A DNA stretch of 64,000 bases from Brachynemurus nebulosus (taxonomy: Eukaryota > Arthropoda > Insecta > Neuroptera > Myrmeleontidae), in assembly GCA_035578155.1 (NCBI GenBank), contig JAPWDM010000011.1, forward strand, positions 17,226,185-17,290,184. The letters are read 5' to 3'. Numbering within the stretch: the stretch's first letter is position 1; each line of letters starts with the position of its first letter. This document shows positions 24,478 to 37,954 of the stretch, one piece after another. The notes below the pieces were generated by a model. It saw only the letters and a list, made by a program, of their open reading frames with translations. It had not been told where the DNA came from and searched no databases. The position numbers were made by a program, and so were the translations under genes.

Positions 24478-24545
<68 letters not shown>

Positions 24546-27192
24546 CATTTTTTTCTACAGAATCGTGTTCTATGGGTCCGAAAACGGATAGCGCCCCTAT
24601 TCTCGCCTCTCTCCGTTCTTATCGTATAGGTTGTGTAAGTCTAATTTTTCAAGGAAAAATTCGACTAAAAATATTCAGATAGAAAGTAAATAATGTAATA
24701 ATGTTTAGAACAAGTGGCTTTCTATGATTTTTGGCAAAGGTTGACTCGTTTACTATATATTCTAATTCTAAAACAATAAATATACAAAATACGAATATTA
24801 TTTTTATATAAGAAAATATGAATACTGGGTTGGTTTTCTATTTATTCATATTTTATAGTAATATATAAACTGGGAACTTTTTGTTAGTTTTATGAGACAG
24901 AAATATTAAAAAGTCAACAGGGAGAATTCTTTAACACTAAAATTATTTGAATTAAAATTCACATAGTGATTTGAAAAATTATCAAACTGGAACCACTGGG
25001 ACTCGAACCCAGGATCCCTTGCCCTGAGCTTAGCTGGAAATTAAGTGAACATATGAATATTTAACGTATGTTTAAATACGAGCTTAGTTCACCGTACATT
25101 AATGACATTTCAAAGGCACTTGATAATTGAAAAAAAAATCAATTTGCCAGTCTCGTTAAATATTATTTTCTCTTAATTTTTCTCGTACATATTAAAAAAA
25201 AAACGCCGTGAGCAGCGAGGCCCCATTAAGGAAGTCGAATTTTTCCTTTCATCTTCGGTATTGAATGTCTACAAGCGAAATGTAATTGAAAGTCTACAAG
25301 CGATTTGTCATTTTGGTGGTTTCAAAACTGATGATGAGTGTCCGGTTGATCGGGGCTTTAAAAAAAGGTTTTAAGTTTTAAGGGCTGAATTCAGTAAATT
25401 TCAATTTTCTGCCGATAGTAGTTCGCAGGAAAAAAGGCAATACAAGTCGTACGAAGGCATTCCTACCCATGCTTATCCGCCAATTGCCTTTGTGTTTTAT
25501 TTTTAAATATTAAAAAAGGAACTTAAATAGTAAACTGGAAGGCCATTATGAAGATATTTTTTCTTTCCAAAAAAATTTTTCTAATTTATTTTCGTAATTT
25601 ATAAACAAACAGTGACTTTAATAACATTTTTAAATTACTTAGTATTTGTGTATTGCATTTGTTATAAAAATAAGTTCATTTTTTTTAAATTTTTTAAAAT
25701 TACTGTTCGCCTACTTGTATTTAGAATAAAAATAATGCATTTAAGACACATTTAAAATACCATTGAATTCCGATATAAAAATGGGAGAAGTGCAGGGAAA
25801 AGTAATGTGGAATCCCTAAAAGACACTAGCTGAATACTAACTTAATACACGTACAAAATTTCAGCCCTCTAGGTTTCCTTAGAGAGTCTCTAGATGTCTT
25901 AAAAAAAGCAAAAAAATCAAGGATATAATGGCGTCAAAATTGTGGGGGTAAGAGTTAAAAGTTGAAACCTCCAAAAAGCAGTGGCTGGCTGTTAACTTAA
26001 CCTATACACAAAATTTCAGCCCTATAGGTTTATTTAGAGTGATTTTGACCCAAACGGAACTGTTAAAAAACAAGAAAAATCATGTTCTTTTTGATATAAA
26101 AATAGTGGGGGTAAGGGTTAAAATCTGAGACCCCCAAAAGGCACCCCCGTGATACTAACTCAATCCAAATATAAAACTTCAGCCCTCTAAGTTTATTTGG
26201 GTGACCTATGCGAGTGATACAAACTTCGAAAACGTCAAAAAAGAATGAATTTGTAGCTAAAAAATGAGGGGGTCGGGGTGAAATATTAAAACCTCCAAAA
26301 AGCGCAACCTAGGTACGAGCTTTAACAACACACCAAATTTCAACCCTCTGCGTTAATTCTAGGGGGCTGTAGGCGTGTTAAGTTCGATTCACACTATGCG
26401 TCCCGTCGCGGTTACGTTACGTTACGTCAAAATATTGTTATATGGAAACTCATGCAGTAGTTCACATTATCAGTCACCGTTCAGGAACGTCCACGTTCCG
26501 TCCGGTCAAACATTCTCGGAGAGAATGTTTTGACGTGACTTCACTGAGCTGTGATGTGTTTGAATGTACAATGTGAATGATATTATAACACATCAGTACG
26601 TCGAAGTTTGATCAGTACGTCGAATTAATTTATATTTTGTAGGCATATTTATATCATATTTTTGATCATTTCAGATACAGATTTGTAATTTTATTATTTC
26701 GGAAAAATTTTATATTCAATAAAAGTTATTTTAAACAAGCCATTAATTTTTCTATTAAAACTACGACTTTTCTAAATTTTTTGTAATATTATGTTTTATT
26801 TTATCAAATAAATTGTAAAACTGACATTCTAAATTATTTATAGAATTTAATTTGATCATTCTTAAGAAATCAAACAAAGTGTGAAATTAATCTAGATATT
26901 TCATTATTTTTTAAAATTTCATGTACCCGAACTTTCTTGCTGCACATTTTTTTGTTCTTGATCATCAAATATTATAGTGATAACAGCAAACTTTTTAATC
27001 GACCACATAGACATATTTGTGTACTACGTACATACGTAACCAAAACGGAACGGAAACGGAACTGAAAGTGTTGACGGAACGTAACGTAAACGTCCGTGGC
27101 GGTGATGGGACGTATAGTGTGAATCGAACTTTAGATCCAGCCAAAATACTTTTTTTCTCCTCTACTCCCTCCAAATCATCCTAGGAAGCTGA

Positions 27193-27232
<40 letters not shown>

Positions 27233-30200
27233 ATATAAGCCTCTCACTGTTCTTATCGCCTAGGCTGTATAAGTCTAATTTTTTCAAGGAAAAATTCGAC
27301 TAATTAATAAAGATAATTGGATGTAATTGCCAAAAAGACACGAATTTTCAAATTTTATCGTTTAATAAAAATTATTTTATAATGTTCGAAAAACGAATAC
27401 AGAATACCCCTGTCGCAGCATCTGCATAACATAGCGAATTTCCAATCATAAAAGTTACTTTTTTTCGAAAACCCGCTTACCTAGAATAATGGTTCAAAAT
27501 GTATTTTCTGTGTCTTTCTTGGCTTTCTTGGTTCTTTCCACAATGTAAAAAAAATTGGAAACACTTTTAAATTTTGGCAAATTGTTTGCAAAAAACTCAT
27601 TTTTTTGAGGTTTTTGGAATTGGACGTGTCTGACTGGAGAACTCATACAAAATTTTTGGACTTCCAACGTTTTATTGTTTTATTATATTTGCATCCCAAA
27701 CTAGTATCTATCCTATAAATATAACAAGTTTCATCCAAAATGAATTTTTCGGATATATAGGCACTTAAATTTTCGAAATTTCTAAATTAATTTAAAATAG
27801 AGTTAGTCTCCAGAAATTTTGTATTATGGTAAATTTAATTTAATAAATGACAAGTATATAAGTATAGTAATTATAAAGCATTCGCATAGAACAATAGTTT
27901 TAAGTATACATGCACATAAGCAAAATAATTTTTGAATTTTCCTGAAGGAAGGAAATATTTTCCCGTAATAAAAAGTATCCTAAATGTTGACGCAGGTAAT
28001 AAGTTATCACTACACCAGATTTCATAAAAATCCGTTCAATAGTTTTCGCGTAATATGTGCACATGCTCAAAAAGTTTTTTTACTTTCCTGTGGGAATGAG
28101 CCACTTTCCCGAAATAAAAAGTATCTGAGATGCTGACTCAGGTAATAAGTTATCATCACACCAAATTGCATCAAAATCCGTTCAATAGTTTTTGCGTACT
28201 GTATGCACATGCTCAACATGGTTTTTCCATTTTCCCGTGGGAATGAGACATTTTCTCGAAGTAGAAAGTATCTTAGATGTTGATCCGGGTAATAAGTTGT
28301 CGGCACACCAAATTTCATTAAAATCCATCCAGTAGTTTTTGTGTGATGCGTGAACAGACGAACAGACAGACAGACAGACAGACAGACAAAAATTTAAAAA
28401 ATCGCTGTTTTGATATCTACATCGATAACTATTTACAGTATCTGCACAATTTTTAAAAAATATTCCCTATACAGAAACGGTCTCGTTACATTTGTATTAT
28501 ATGTATAGAATACCTATTAATGGCTCTTTATTTAAAATATTAATTTTTTTTTAAAATAAATCGCCCCCTGTTCTAGGAAATATATATTTTTTAAATTTTT
28601 ATAAAATTTCTTATGAAAGTGAGCTTCTTAGACAATTTTATTTTGTATTAATGTATTTTATTTTGTATTAATGTGAAACATGAACATTTAAATGTTGGCA
28701 ATTTCTGTATTCTGGCGCTATCTATCTAGCGCGTTAGTTAACTACTTTATTTAAAAGTTCGAATAAAATTCCAGTCATTTTAATTTTTAATTGTTCAGGA
28801 ATCAGAACCTTCAGTATCATAAAAGCAAGCAAAATAATATTACAATTTATTTATGTAGATACATATATGATGGAAAGTTAAGAAAAGAAAATGTTTTTTT
28901 GGAAGTTCGTGTTTAAGGTAAAATCGAAAAAACTTGGAAAATTTAATTAGTAATTAATTTTTTTTAAATATTTTTAGGTTTGGTTGTAAATGAATCTACT
29001 GTTGATCTTTTAATATGATACTGAACTATTCATTATTTAAAATGAAAAATTGTGTACTTATTAGATGATGAAAAATTAGTAGTTTGAAAAACCGAAACAA
29101 ATCGACCGACGTCTTGAAAAAGTCTGTCGGGACACCGGAGCAACGGAGCTAGAACCGTGACAAATCCGGGAAAACCAAGACGTATGGACACTCTACACGG
29201 ATTGTGAATGTTATAAACTTTAAGTTTTGATTTTTAAGCACATTATGAGTGAAATTGAAAATTAACAAGGTGTGAAATTTGACATTTTAGTTAAAGTGCA
29301 TATAAAATATAATACCTACATGTTTTTATAAAAATGCAAATATAAATAAATGTTTTCTGTTTTTTTTATTTTATTTTAATTGTTATTAATTATTTGGCTT
29401 TTTTAATAATTTAGAATTTTTCTGTCAAATGAATAAATTCTGAAAATATGAATTTATGACATAATTTCAGTAAAAGTGAAAATGAAATTTTTCACCCACA
29501 CTTTTGTAGTGTCAATGTACATCACTGGATCCCAATTTTCAAATGGATAGATAATTTCAGTAGCGTAGAAACTAATTATTAAAAAATTGCAAACCAAATG
29601 TGTTTATATGATAATACGTACTTATAAAATTTATATACGTGTTCTTCCGAAAATCGTAAATACCTAATTAACTTTCTCTCGATGAAGTTGGATTGACAAA
29701 CATTTACATTAGGGATGTTATGGATATTCGTAACCGTAACTAAAACTACCGATATCCGAAATAATTAAATATCCGAAACCGAAAGCGTATACGAAAATGA
29801 AAGTTTATAAGTCTAGTAAGTACTTAACACATTAATATTTTTTCTATATTCAATATCTAAAAATATTTCAGTCCCTTTTTGACAATCTTGCCAGTACTTA
29901 AACACTTTTTTAAATATTTTTATTGTTAAAATCGAAACGTTATTTTGAAGCCGGTTAAAATTAATATATTTTACATTAAAATGTGTGGTCAATACAATCA
30001 CTCGCTAGTTAATTATCGCTAGATTTGATGCTAGAAAATTGAGAAAAAACAGGTCATATAGATTTTTTTTTATTTAGATTTTATTTGTAATGATTGAATT
30101 ACAAAATTCAAAAGGATGTTAAAAAATGTGTGTATTCACTATGAGCTTTTGCCTGTAGTAAATCCAGCTGCTCAAAATCGGTTCCAATATATCAGTTGGT

Positions 30201-31300
30201 CAGGACGGCATTTGTACATAATTTTAATATTTTCTTTAAGAAATAGTATTTTTTTTTTAAATACTTGTTTGATTTTTTCAAGGCGAGTACTTTTTACGAT
30301 GTGTGTTTACCAAATTCTACAAAATAATTAAAAAAAAAAACATTGTAACCCTACTATTTTGAAATTTTCAAAAAAATATCATGAAAATTACCTCATATAT
30401 GCTTTTTCTGAGTTAATTATTGAAAAATATTCTATTTTCCGAGATTTTTAAGGTAAAACGAGCAGATGTATGGTTTTTGTTAAACAAATTTCAGATCTTT
30501 AATACATTTTTTCCTTAAAAAAATAAATATTTAATATTTTCAAAAATGTATGATACAACTTGTCAAAATTTAAAATTATTTGTTTTGTTGTCAAAAGAAA
30601 AAAAAAACTGAATGTGCAAATTTATTTACCACTAAAATGATGGGTTTATACATATAATTATAACGTAGTATTGTCATTTGGATAGAAAATTACGTAAAAA
30701 TATTATTGTTTGAATATGATTTAACGTAATTTTTATGCGATTGTAGCAAGCTCTTATTAATTTTAGGAAGGTGTAAACATCATCTAAATTCTGATCATAT
30801 CACATAAAAAACTGCGCCGTGATCTTTTATCTAAAAAAAAATGGAATAGAGATACATTATAAAAACATTTAACTGACAAAGAAAAAGAATATAGCCGAAT
30901 CGTTAAATTGAATTAAAAAAATCATGACATGCTACTTAAAAAGCGGATTTTTTCGAATTTAGCTCGTAAAAAATGAGACAGAAAAAAAAAGAATGCGAGT
31001 GCGAGTGAAATGGAGAACGACATATTTCCTAGTTTTTCTCGAAAAGTAAGCAATTTAGAGCAACGGTATAAAAACATTTTTTATGAATTTTACCTTTTAC
31101 TAGGGCTTGGTGTAAAAAAAGATTTGAAAAATTGCTTAATTCTGGCAAAAAACTCATTTTGTTGACAAAAAACGCCCGGAAAACCTACTTCTGGGCATCC
31201 GACGTGTCTGGCTAACGAACTCATCCAACGATTTGGAAAATCGAATTCGCACACAAAATTTCATAAGCATTAAACGTTTCGTTCGAGAGTTATCGCGCGG

Positions 31301-31389
<89 letters not shown>

Positions 31390-31560
31390 AATTTTAGTGA
31401 ATATCATTTTCGTATTCTAGGGACCTCAAAACATATTTCTGATATGGTCTCGGGCTTAGGTCGCACCATGACACCTGGCGTAAAAGCTGAATTTCCAGTT
31501 TTGGAAATTCGCTAAAAACAGCTAATGAAATAAAGACACATATTATTAATGAATTTTTAT

Positions 31561-31628
<68 letters not shown>

Positions 31629-32853
31629 TTTGGAAATTCGTCCCCTAAAAGTTCCCTAAAATAAGGGTTGAAAATTTTTATAGAAATCTGTTATTTTTTT
31701 GGATACAAATATGGAAATATGTGTTAGGTTACTGGTTTGAACACTGAAGTTACAGTTTTTTTATAAGTTCATCCCACAAGGCTTAAGGGGTTCAAACAGG
31801 GGAAGAAACATTAAATGGAAGTCTGTCACCTAGAAACGTGAAATTTTGCACAGGGATTCTTTATATAACGTAGGTGAGCACTAAGAAGGGATTTCTGAAA
31901 GTTCACCCCCTAAAGGGGTAAAATAGGGGATGAAAATTTTCATAGAAATCTGTAATTTTTCGAGTTAGAAATACGGAAATTGGTTTTAGGTTACTGGTTT
32001 CAACACAGAAGTTCCAGTGTTTTTAAAAATTCATCCGTCAGGGCTTAGGGGGTTGAAACCGGGGAAGAAACGGCGGATTATTGGTTTCAGACTTCGAATA
32101 TTGTTAACTGAGGGGCTGGAAAAGAAGATAGACGACTTTATACCCTGAGAAAACATCTCATTTCGGTGGGAAATCTCGTTTCTGTGGAAAAATATATTTT
32201 AAATGAAACAAAAAAAGATTCCTAGAGTTTGTTCGAACTCTGTTTGTTAGCAGATAGAACGATGTACAGCGGTAAACATAGGTTTTTACACCGAGAAAGT
32301 AATTGATTCCCGAGGGAAAATGTTTTTAAAATCAAACAATGAAATAATGACAACTGACTGTTAAAAAAATGGAAGATTGATCTGAAATATTGCATATTAT
32401 TTACAGCGGGGATAGAAAGCAACACAGACTACTCTCTCCGCCGAGAAAATATCTGAATCCTGTGAAAAGTCTTATTCCCGTGGGAAAGTATATTTGAAAC
32501 GATAAAAAAAGGATCACTGACTTCAATCCAACTTTGCATATTGTTAAAACAATGTTGTAGTCTACTTTTTACCCAGAGAAAACATTTTATTTCTGTGGGA
32601 AAATTCCTGTGGAAAAATGAAGGTACTTTTTATACTTTTGAACTAGATTTCATAATTTCAAAAGCCACGAATGGAAGGGCTGAGCGGGTCCCAGCACACA
32701 CTACGCCGTCACAAGTATGGGCACACCTTGACTCGAGGTATGTCGCGGTAAACTTTTGACGCGGTAATGTATTTAATGTTTTGGTACATTGCCACGAGAG
32801 TAAGGGCGCCCTCCGTTTTCGGACCCGTAGAACACGATTCTGTAGAAAAAATG

Positions 32854-32925
<72 letters not shown>

Positions 32926-35900
32926 CCGCGACCTTTTGACATGTGTAGGGCCCCCTATGGAAGTTAAGAGCTGAAATTTGAATTCCGATGCACAACAATA
33001 CTATCAAAGTGGGGTCAAATTTTGGATCCGACCCAACTTTTAAGGGGGTGGTGGGGGGCAACAACACAATAAGACTTTTCTAAAACTTTTCTACAGCATA
33101 TCCAAAATTCAGCTTCCTAGGATGATTTGGAGGAAGTAGAGGAGGAAAAAGTATTTTGACTGGATCCAATACGCCCCCAGCCCCCCAGAATTAACGTAGA
33201 GGGTTGAAATTTAGTGTGCTGATAGAGTTCATACCTAGGTTGTGATTTTTGGTGGTATTAATATTTTACCCCCACCCCCCTCATTCTTAAGCTACAATTC
33301 CATGCTTTTTCGACGTTTTCGAAGTTTGTACCACTCGCACAGGTCACCCAAATAAACCTAGAGGGCTGAAATTTTGTATTCGGATTGAGTTAGTATCAAG
33401 GGGGTGCTTTTTGGGGGTCTCGACTTTTAACCCTTACCCCCACCATTTTTATACCAAAAAGAACATGATTTTTCTTGTTTTTTAACAGTTTCGTTCGGGT
33501 CAAAATCTCTCCAAATAAACCTAGCGGGCTAAAATTTTGGGTACAGGTTAAGCTAATAGCCAGCCACTGCTTTTTGGAAGTTTCATTTTTAACCCTTACC
33601 GCCACGATTTTTACGCCAATATTTCCTTGATTTTTTTGTTTATTTTCTAACGCACCTAGAGACTCTCTGAGTAAACCTAGAAGCCTGAAATTTTGTATCT
33701 GTATTCAGTTAATATCGAGGGTGTGCCCTTTAGCGATTCCACATTACTTTCCGCCCCCACTTTTCCCATTTTTACATTGGAATTAAATGGTATTGTTAAA
33801 TGTATTTTAAATGCTTTATTTCTATTCTAATACAAGCAGGCGTATGGTAATTTTAAAAATTTTAAAAAAATGAACTTACTTTTTTTTAACAAATGCAATA
33901 CGTAAATATTAAGTAATTTAAAAATGTTATTAACCCTACAATCATACGTTGGTCTACGAGAAACGTTAATCATACATCGACGTCGTTTTGACGGATGGAC
34001 TTTCTACGGAGAGTTTTAGAGTTTATTTGCAAAAAACATTTTTTTACATAACAATACTACAAAAGCGAATAAAATATTTAAAAAAATTGGATTTGGAAAA
34101 ATTTCTTAATGTAAATATTTATTAATTTTTTTAATTTTTTTATCAAAGCATATTTTCATTATAAAAAAAAAATTAAAAAATAGATAAATACATCAATTGT
34201 AATAATTAATTTATGAACTATTATGTCATAATAGTTCATAAATTAATTATTACAATTGATGTATTTATCTATTTTTTAATTTTTTTTTATAATGAAAATA
34301 TGCTTTGATAAAAAAATTAAAAAAATTAATAAATATTTACATTAAGAAATTTTTCCAAATCCAATTTTTTTAAATATTTTGTTCGCTTTTGTAGTATTGT
34401 TGACTCATAATTTATGAGTCAGTGGACATGTGTGACTTTACAGAATGCGAAATTTCTCAGTTATAGATATTCCTATAGATATGTAGTTATTTCCCCATTA
34501 GGCACATTTGTAAATTTTCTAAAATTTGTTAGTAATTTTTCGAATAAGATCTCAAAAAATAATAAAAATTAAAATATTTTCCACAAAATAAATTGTTTTA
34601 TTAAGAAAATATTTTATTAAGTCATTCGAAATGCATTCTTTAGTTTTCGATTCAATATATTAAAACTTCAGTATTATGTCGTCTCTATAAGTCAAACAGC
34701 TGTAATCATCTTTCACATTATCATAATCATTGAATAAATTAATTATAACATCCATATCTTTAATAAATTTTAAAAAAAATTAGGAAAACTTTTATATGTA
34801 GTGTACAAAATCTTCAAAAAAAAAACATACGTTAATCATACATCGACGTCCTTTTGACGGACATTATTTCAATACAAACAAAACGACAATGACTATAAAC
34901 AAAATAAATATATGTGGTGTGTTATAATAACAAATAAATTAGATAACAGAAATCTCACAACAAACAAATAACAACAAGTTGAAGAATTGGAGCAGGTAGA
35001 GAAGTTCGTACGTCGTTTTGACGTGTACGTATGATTCTAGGGTTAATGTCACTGTTTATTTATAAAGTAGGAATTTTGGATTTTTATTATTTATAAAATA
35101 GAAATTTTGAATTTTTTTGGAAAGAAACAATAGCTTCATTAAGGCCTTCCAGTTTACTATTTAAGTTCCTTCTTTAATATTTAAAAATAAAACACAAAGG
35201 CAATTGGCGGATAAGCATGGGTAGGAATGCCCTCGTACGAACTGTGTTGGCTTTTTTGCTGCTAACTGCTATCGGCACAAAATTGAAATTTACTGAGATT
35301 CAGCCCTTAAAAACTTAAAACCCTTTTTTAAAGCCCCGATCAACCGGACACTCATCATCAGTTTTGAAACCACCAAAATGACAAATCGCTTGTAGACTTT
35401 GAATTACAGTTCGCTTATAGACATTCAATACCAAAGATGAGAGGAAAAATTCGACTTCTGTGATGGGGCCCCGCTGCTCACGGCGTTTTAATTAAATATC
35501 ACCAAATATTATTGGCGTCAAAATATAGAAATATAAAGTTTTGAACACTGTTTACACTAAATTTCTCCGATCGTTACCCGAACCTATTATTATAATGACA
35601 TAGTTTAAATACTTAAAGATTGAATAAATTAAGCAACAATCATGACCACGAAACCTGAGGGGTCAAGTGATCGGGTGGTAATGGGCGTCTATCTCACCGT
35701 CCCATAGTCCACTTAAGATGTTAGTATCAAGTGTCAGAAGGACATTTGCAAACTAATTATCCGTTGGTATAAGTGAAACTCACTGCCTGCTGACTGACTG
35801 TGTTCTCCCTGATTGCTCTTATCAGCTAACTTAAATCGGTTTTCATTTATTGTTAAAAGTCGCTTGCGCACTACGTCATAGAATACTATAGAAAGATATT

Positions 35901-37880
35901 TATAGATGCATTACATAATACATATGCATTGTTAATTAATTATATTGTTAATTATATTGTTAATTGTTAATTAATTAAGTATATTTTGAATTATACATAA
36001 TATGTATCATGTTAGTCATAAATAGAACAGGGGCGCAATGCAAAAGAATTTTAAATGTTGTGAAACCATTTTAATAAAATTATATTGAAACTTTTATATG
36101 CAAAATATTAAATACATTTAAAATACGTTGCAGGAAGAGTTTTTGAACGTTACTAATATAAACCGAAAATTCATATTAAAAATAACTGACGAACATTAAG
36201 GGGATTAGTCGAAAATTTTAATCACTCTTATTCCGATGAAGAAGATTCCCGTGTTACATAGTCGCCTACTTACAATTTAAGCACTTTCTGTAGAATTTAT
36301 TTTGGTAACATAGATCAATAAATAATCGATTTCTTGGACTCTATTGAAGTTCCTTTAATTTTCCAGTAAATATATGAAAAAATTGGCTTTGAGGATTATT
36401 AAATTTTATGTTTATTTAAAATAAAGGCACATACCTACGTAAATATACTTCTAAATTTGAAAATATAGTAATTCATTTTTGAAACATATAAAAATATTTA
36501 TCAAATTTTAAGGTGTACGAATACGAATGTGGCGTTGGACATGTTGATACAATTTGCATGCATAACATTTTTCTTAAAGAATTTTTCTTTAACTCCTTAA
36601 ATGATTAAGACGAGTTAACTCGTCCTGCAATATGGCGGCTCAAAATGCTGTCATATGTATATATTCACTAGTAGAGGTACCGCCATCTGTGACAATATGG
36701 TATAATTCTAAATAATGTTCAATTTTATCAACATAGTTTAGTATAATTTATTTTTTGTAAATTCTAGGGTTCACTTTTTTAATGTTCGGATCTTTGATTT
36801 TTTCTTTTTCTTTTTTTATAACCTTATCTATTGTACTTATCACTTGGCAGTAAAAAGTCCGCCATTTTGAGACAAAAAAATTTTACCATATTGTTTGTTT
36901 AAAAGGATTAAAAACTATTTATGAAATTTTTTTTATTTTAACTTATATAGGAAGTAGAAGATCCAAATAATAATATTATAAACAAAAAATTTCAAATTTG
37001 TGGAAAATTATGGGAATCCATTTGGTTTAAATTTTGTCATATGAGTAAATATGCTGCTGTATGAATACGAGTGTGGCTGACTGTAAATCAAATTTTAGGA
37101 AAAAATATACCGAATCGGGTTGCATATGTAGATTAAATATTAAGGACGGAAGTGCATATTACCTTTTCCTGAGGGTTTCACAAAAGCACAACACAAAAGT
37201 AAATCGTTATCAACTTTACACTTTAAGAATACATTACGGAATGAATCATATCGACCCATTTTGGGCCTCAAGCTAAGCGTCGTTAGAGTACTCCCCTTAC
37301 CTCCTTCATTAATCGTTCGATTTCATATTTTCAGCGTTTTCGCCGATTTACCGATTTAATTAAAGACTTCATTATTTTACTTCTAACTATTCATTCTAGA
37401 TCAATCGATACAGGGGTGTTCAACAATATGTTTACAATATGTTATTATGCGGTTAGAAAGTGGGTACAGTAGCGGGCATAATTTGGATTACATTACATAG
37501 TGTCAGGACAAAAAGCAATTGAAGTTTCTTGAAAGAAGAATGTCCAACTTTAAGTTATAAGGCTATAAACTTATTATCTGTATTTTCATAAACATATTCG
37601 TTCGAGGAGAAGGTTTTTTCCTTCCAGACAGGATCGTGACAGTTGATTAAAACAAAACAAAGGAAGAAGAAACAACATAATATAATAAATATTAATGCAG
37701 TGCTTCAACAATGCAGCCCTTGTTGAAATTACCTGAAACCGTTTTTTTTTTTTTTTTTAGTCGAATTTTCTCCGAAAAATTAGACTTATACAGTCTATAT
37801 GATAAGAGCTACGAGAGGCGAGAGTAGGGGCGCTATCCGTTTTCGGACCCGTAGAACACGAATATGTAGAAAAAAAAATG

Positions 37881-37954
<74 letters not shown>

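Larger units (their letters stand above)
23650..24666 (-). repeat. Dispersed family Y, copy 2, internally replaced by Tc1 debris
   Basis: On the + strand it begins AACGCCGTGAGCAGCGGGGC and ends GGAAAAATTCGACT. The first 340 bases and the last 190 match copy 1 reversed, but the 110-bp units are replaced by the Tc1/mariner piece at 23995-24478. Confidence 0.8.
32800..35490 (+). repeat. Dispersed family Y, copy 4, interrupted by a piggyBac-type MITE
   Basis: Lacks the first 50 or so bases of copy 1, then follows it through (TA)n, the 110-bp units and the AT-rich tail to GGGGCCCCGCTGCTCACGGC. A 1109-bp insertion splits the tail. Confidence 0.85.

Noticed and set aside
32630..33067. Open frames with long Ile-Tyr repeats (also at 20870, 24447 and 37757)
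   Set aside because: Translation of (TA)n tracts in family Y.
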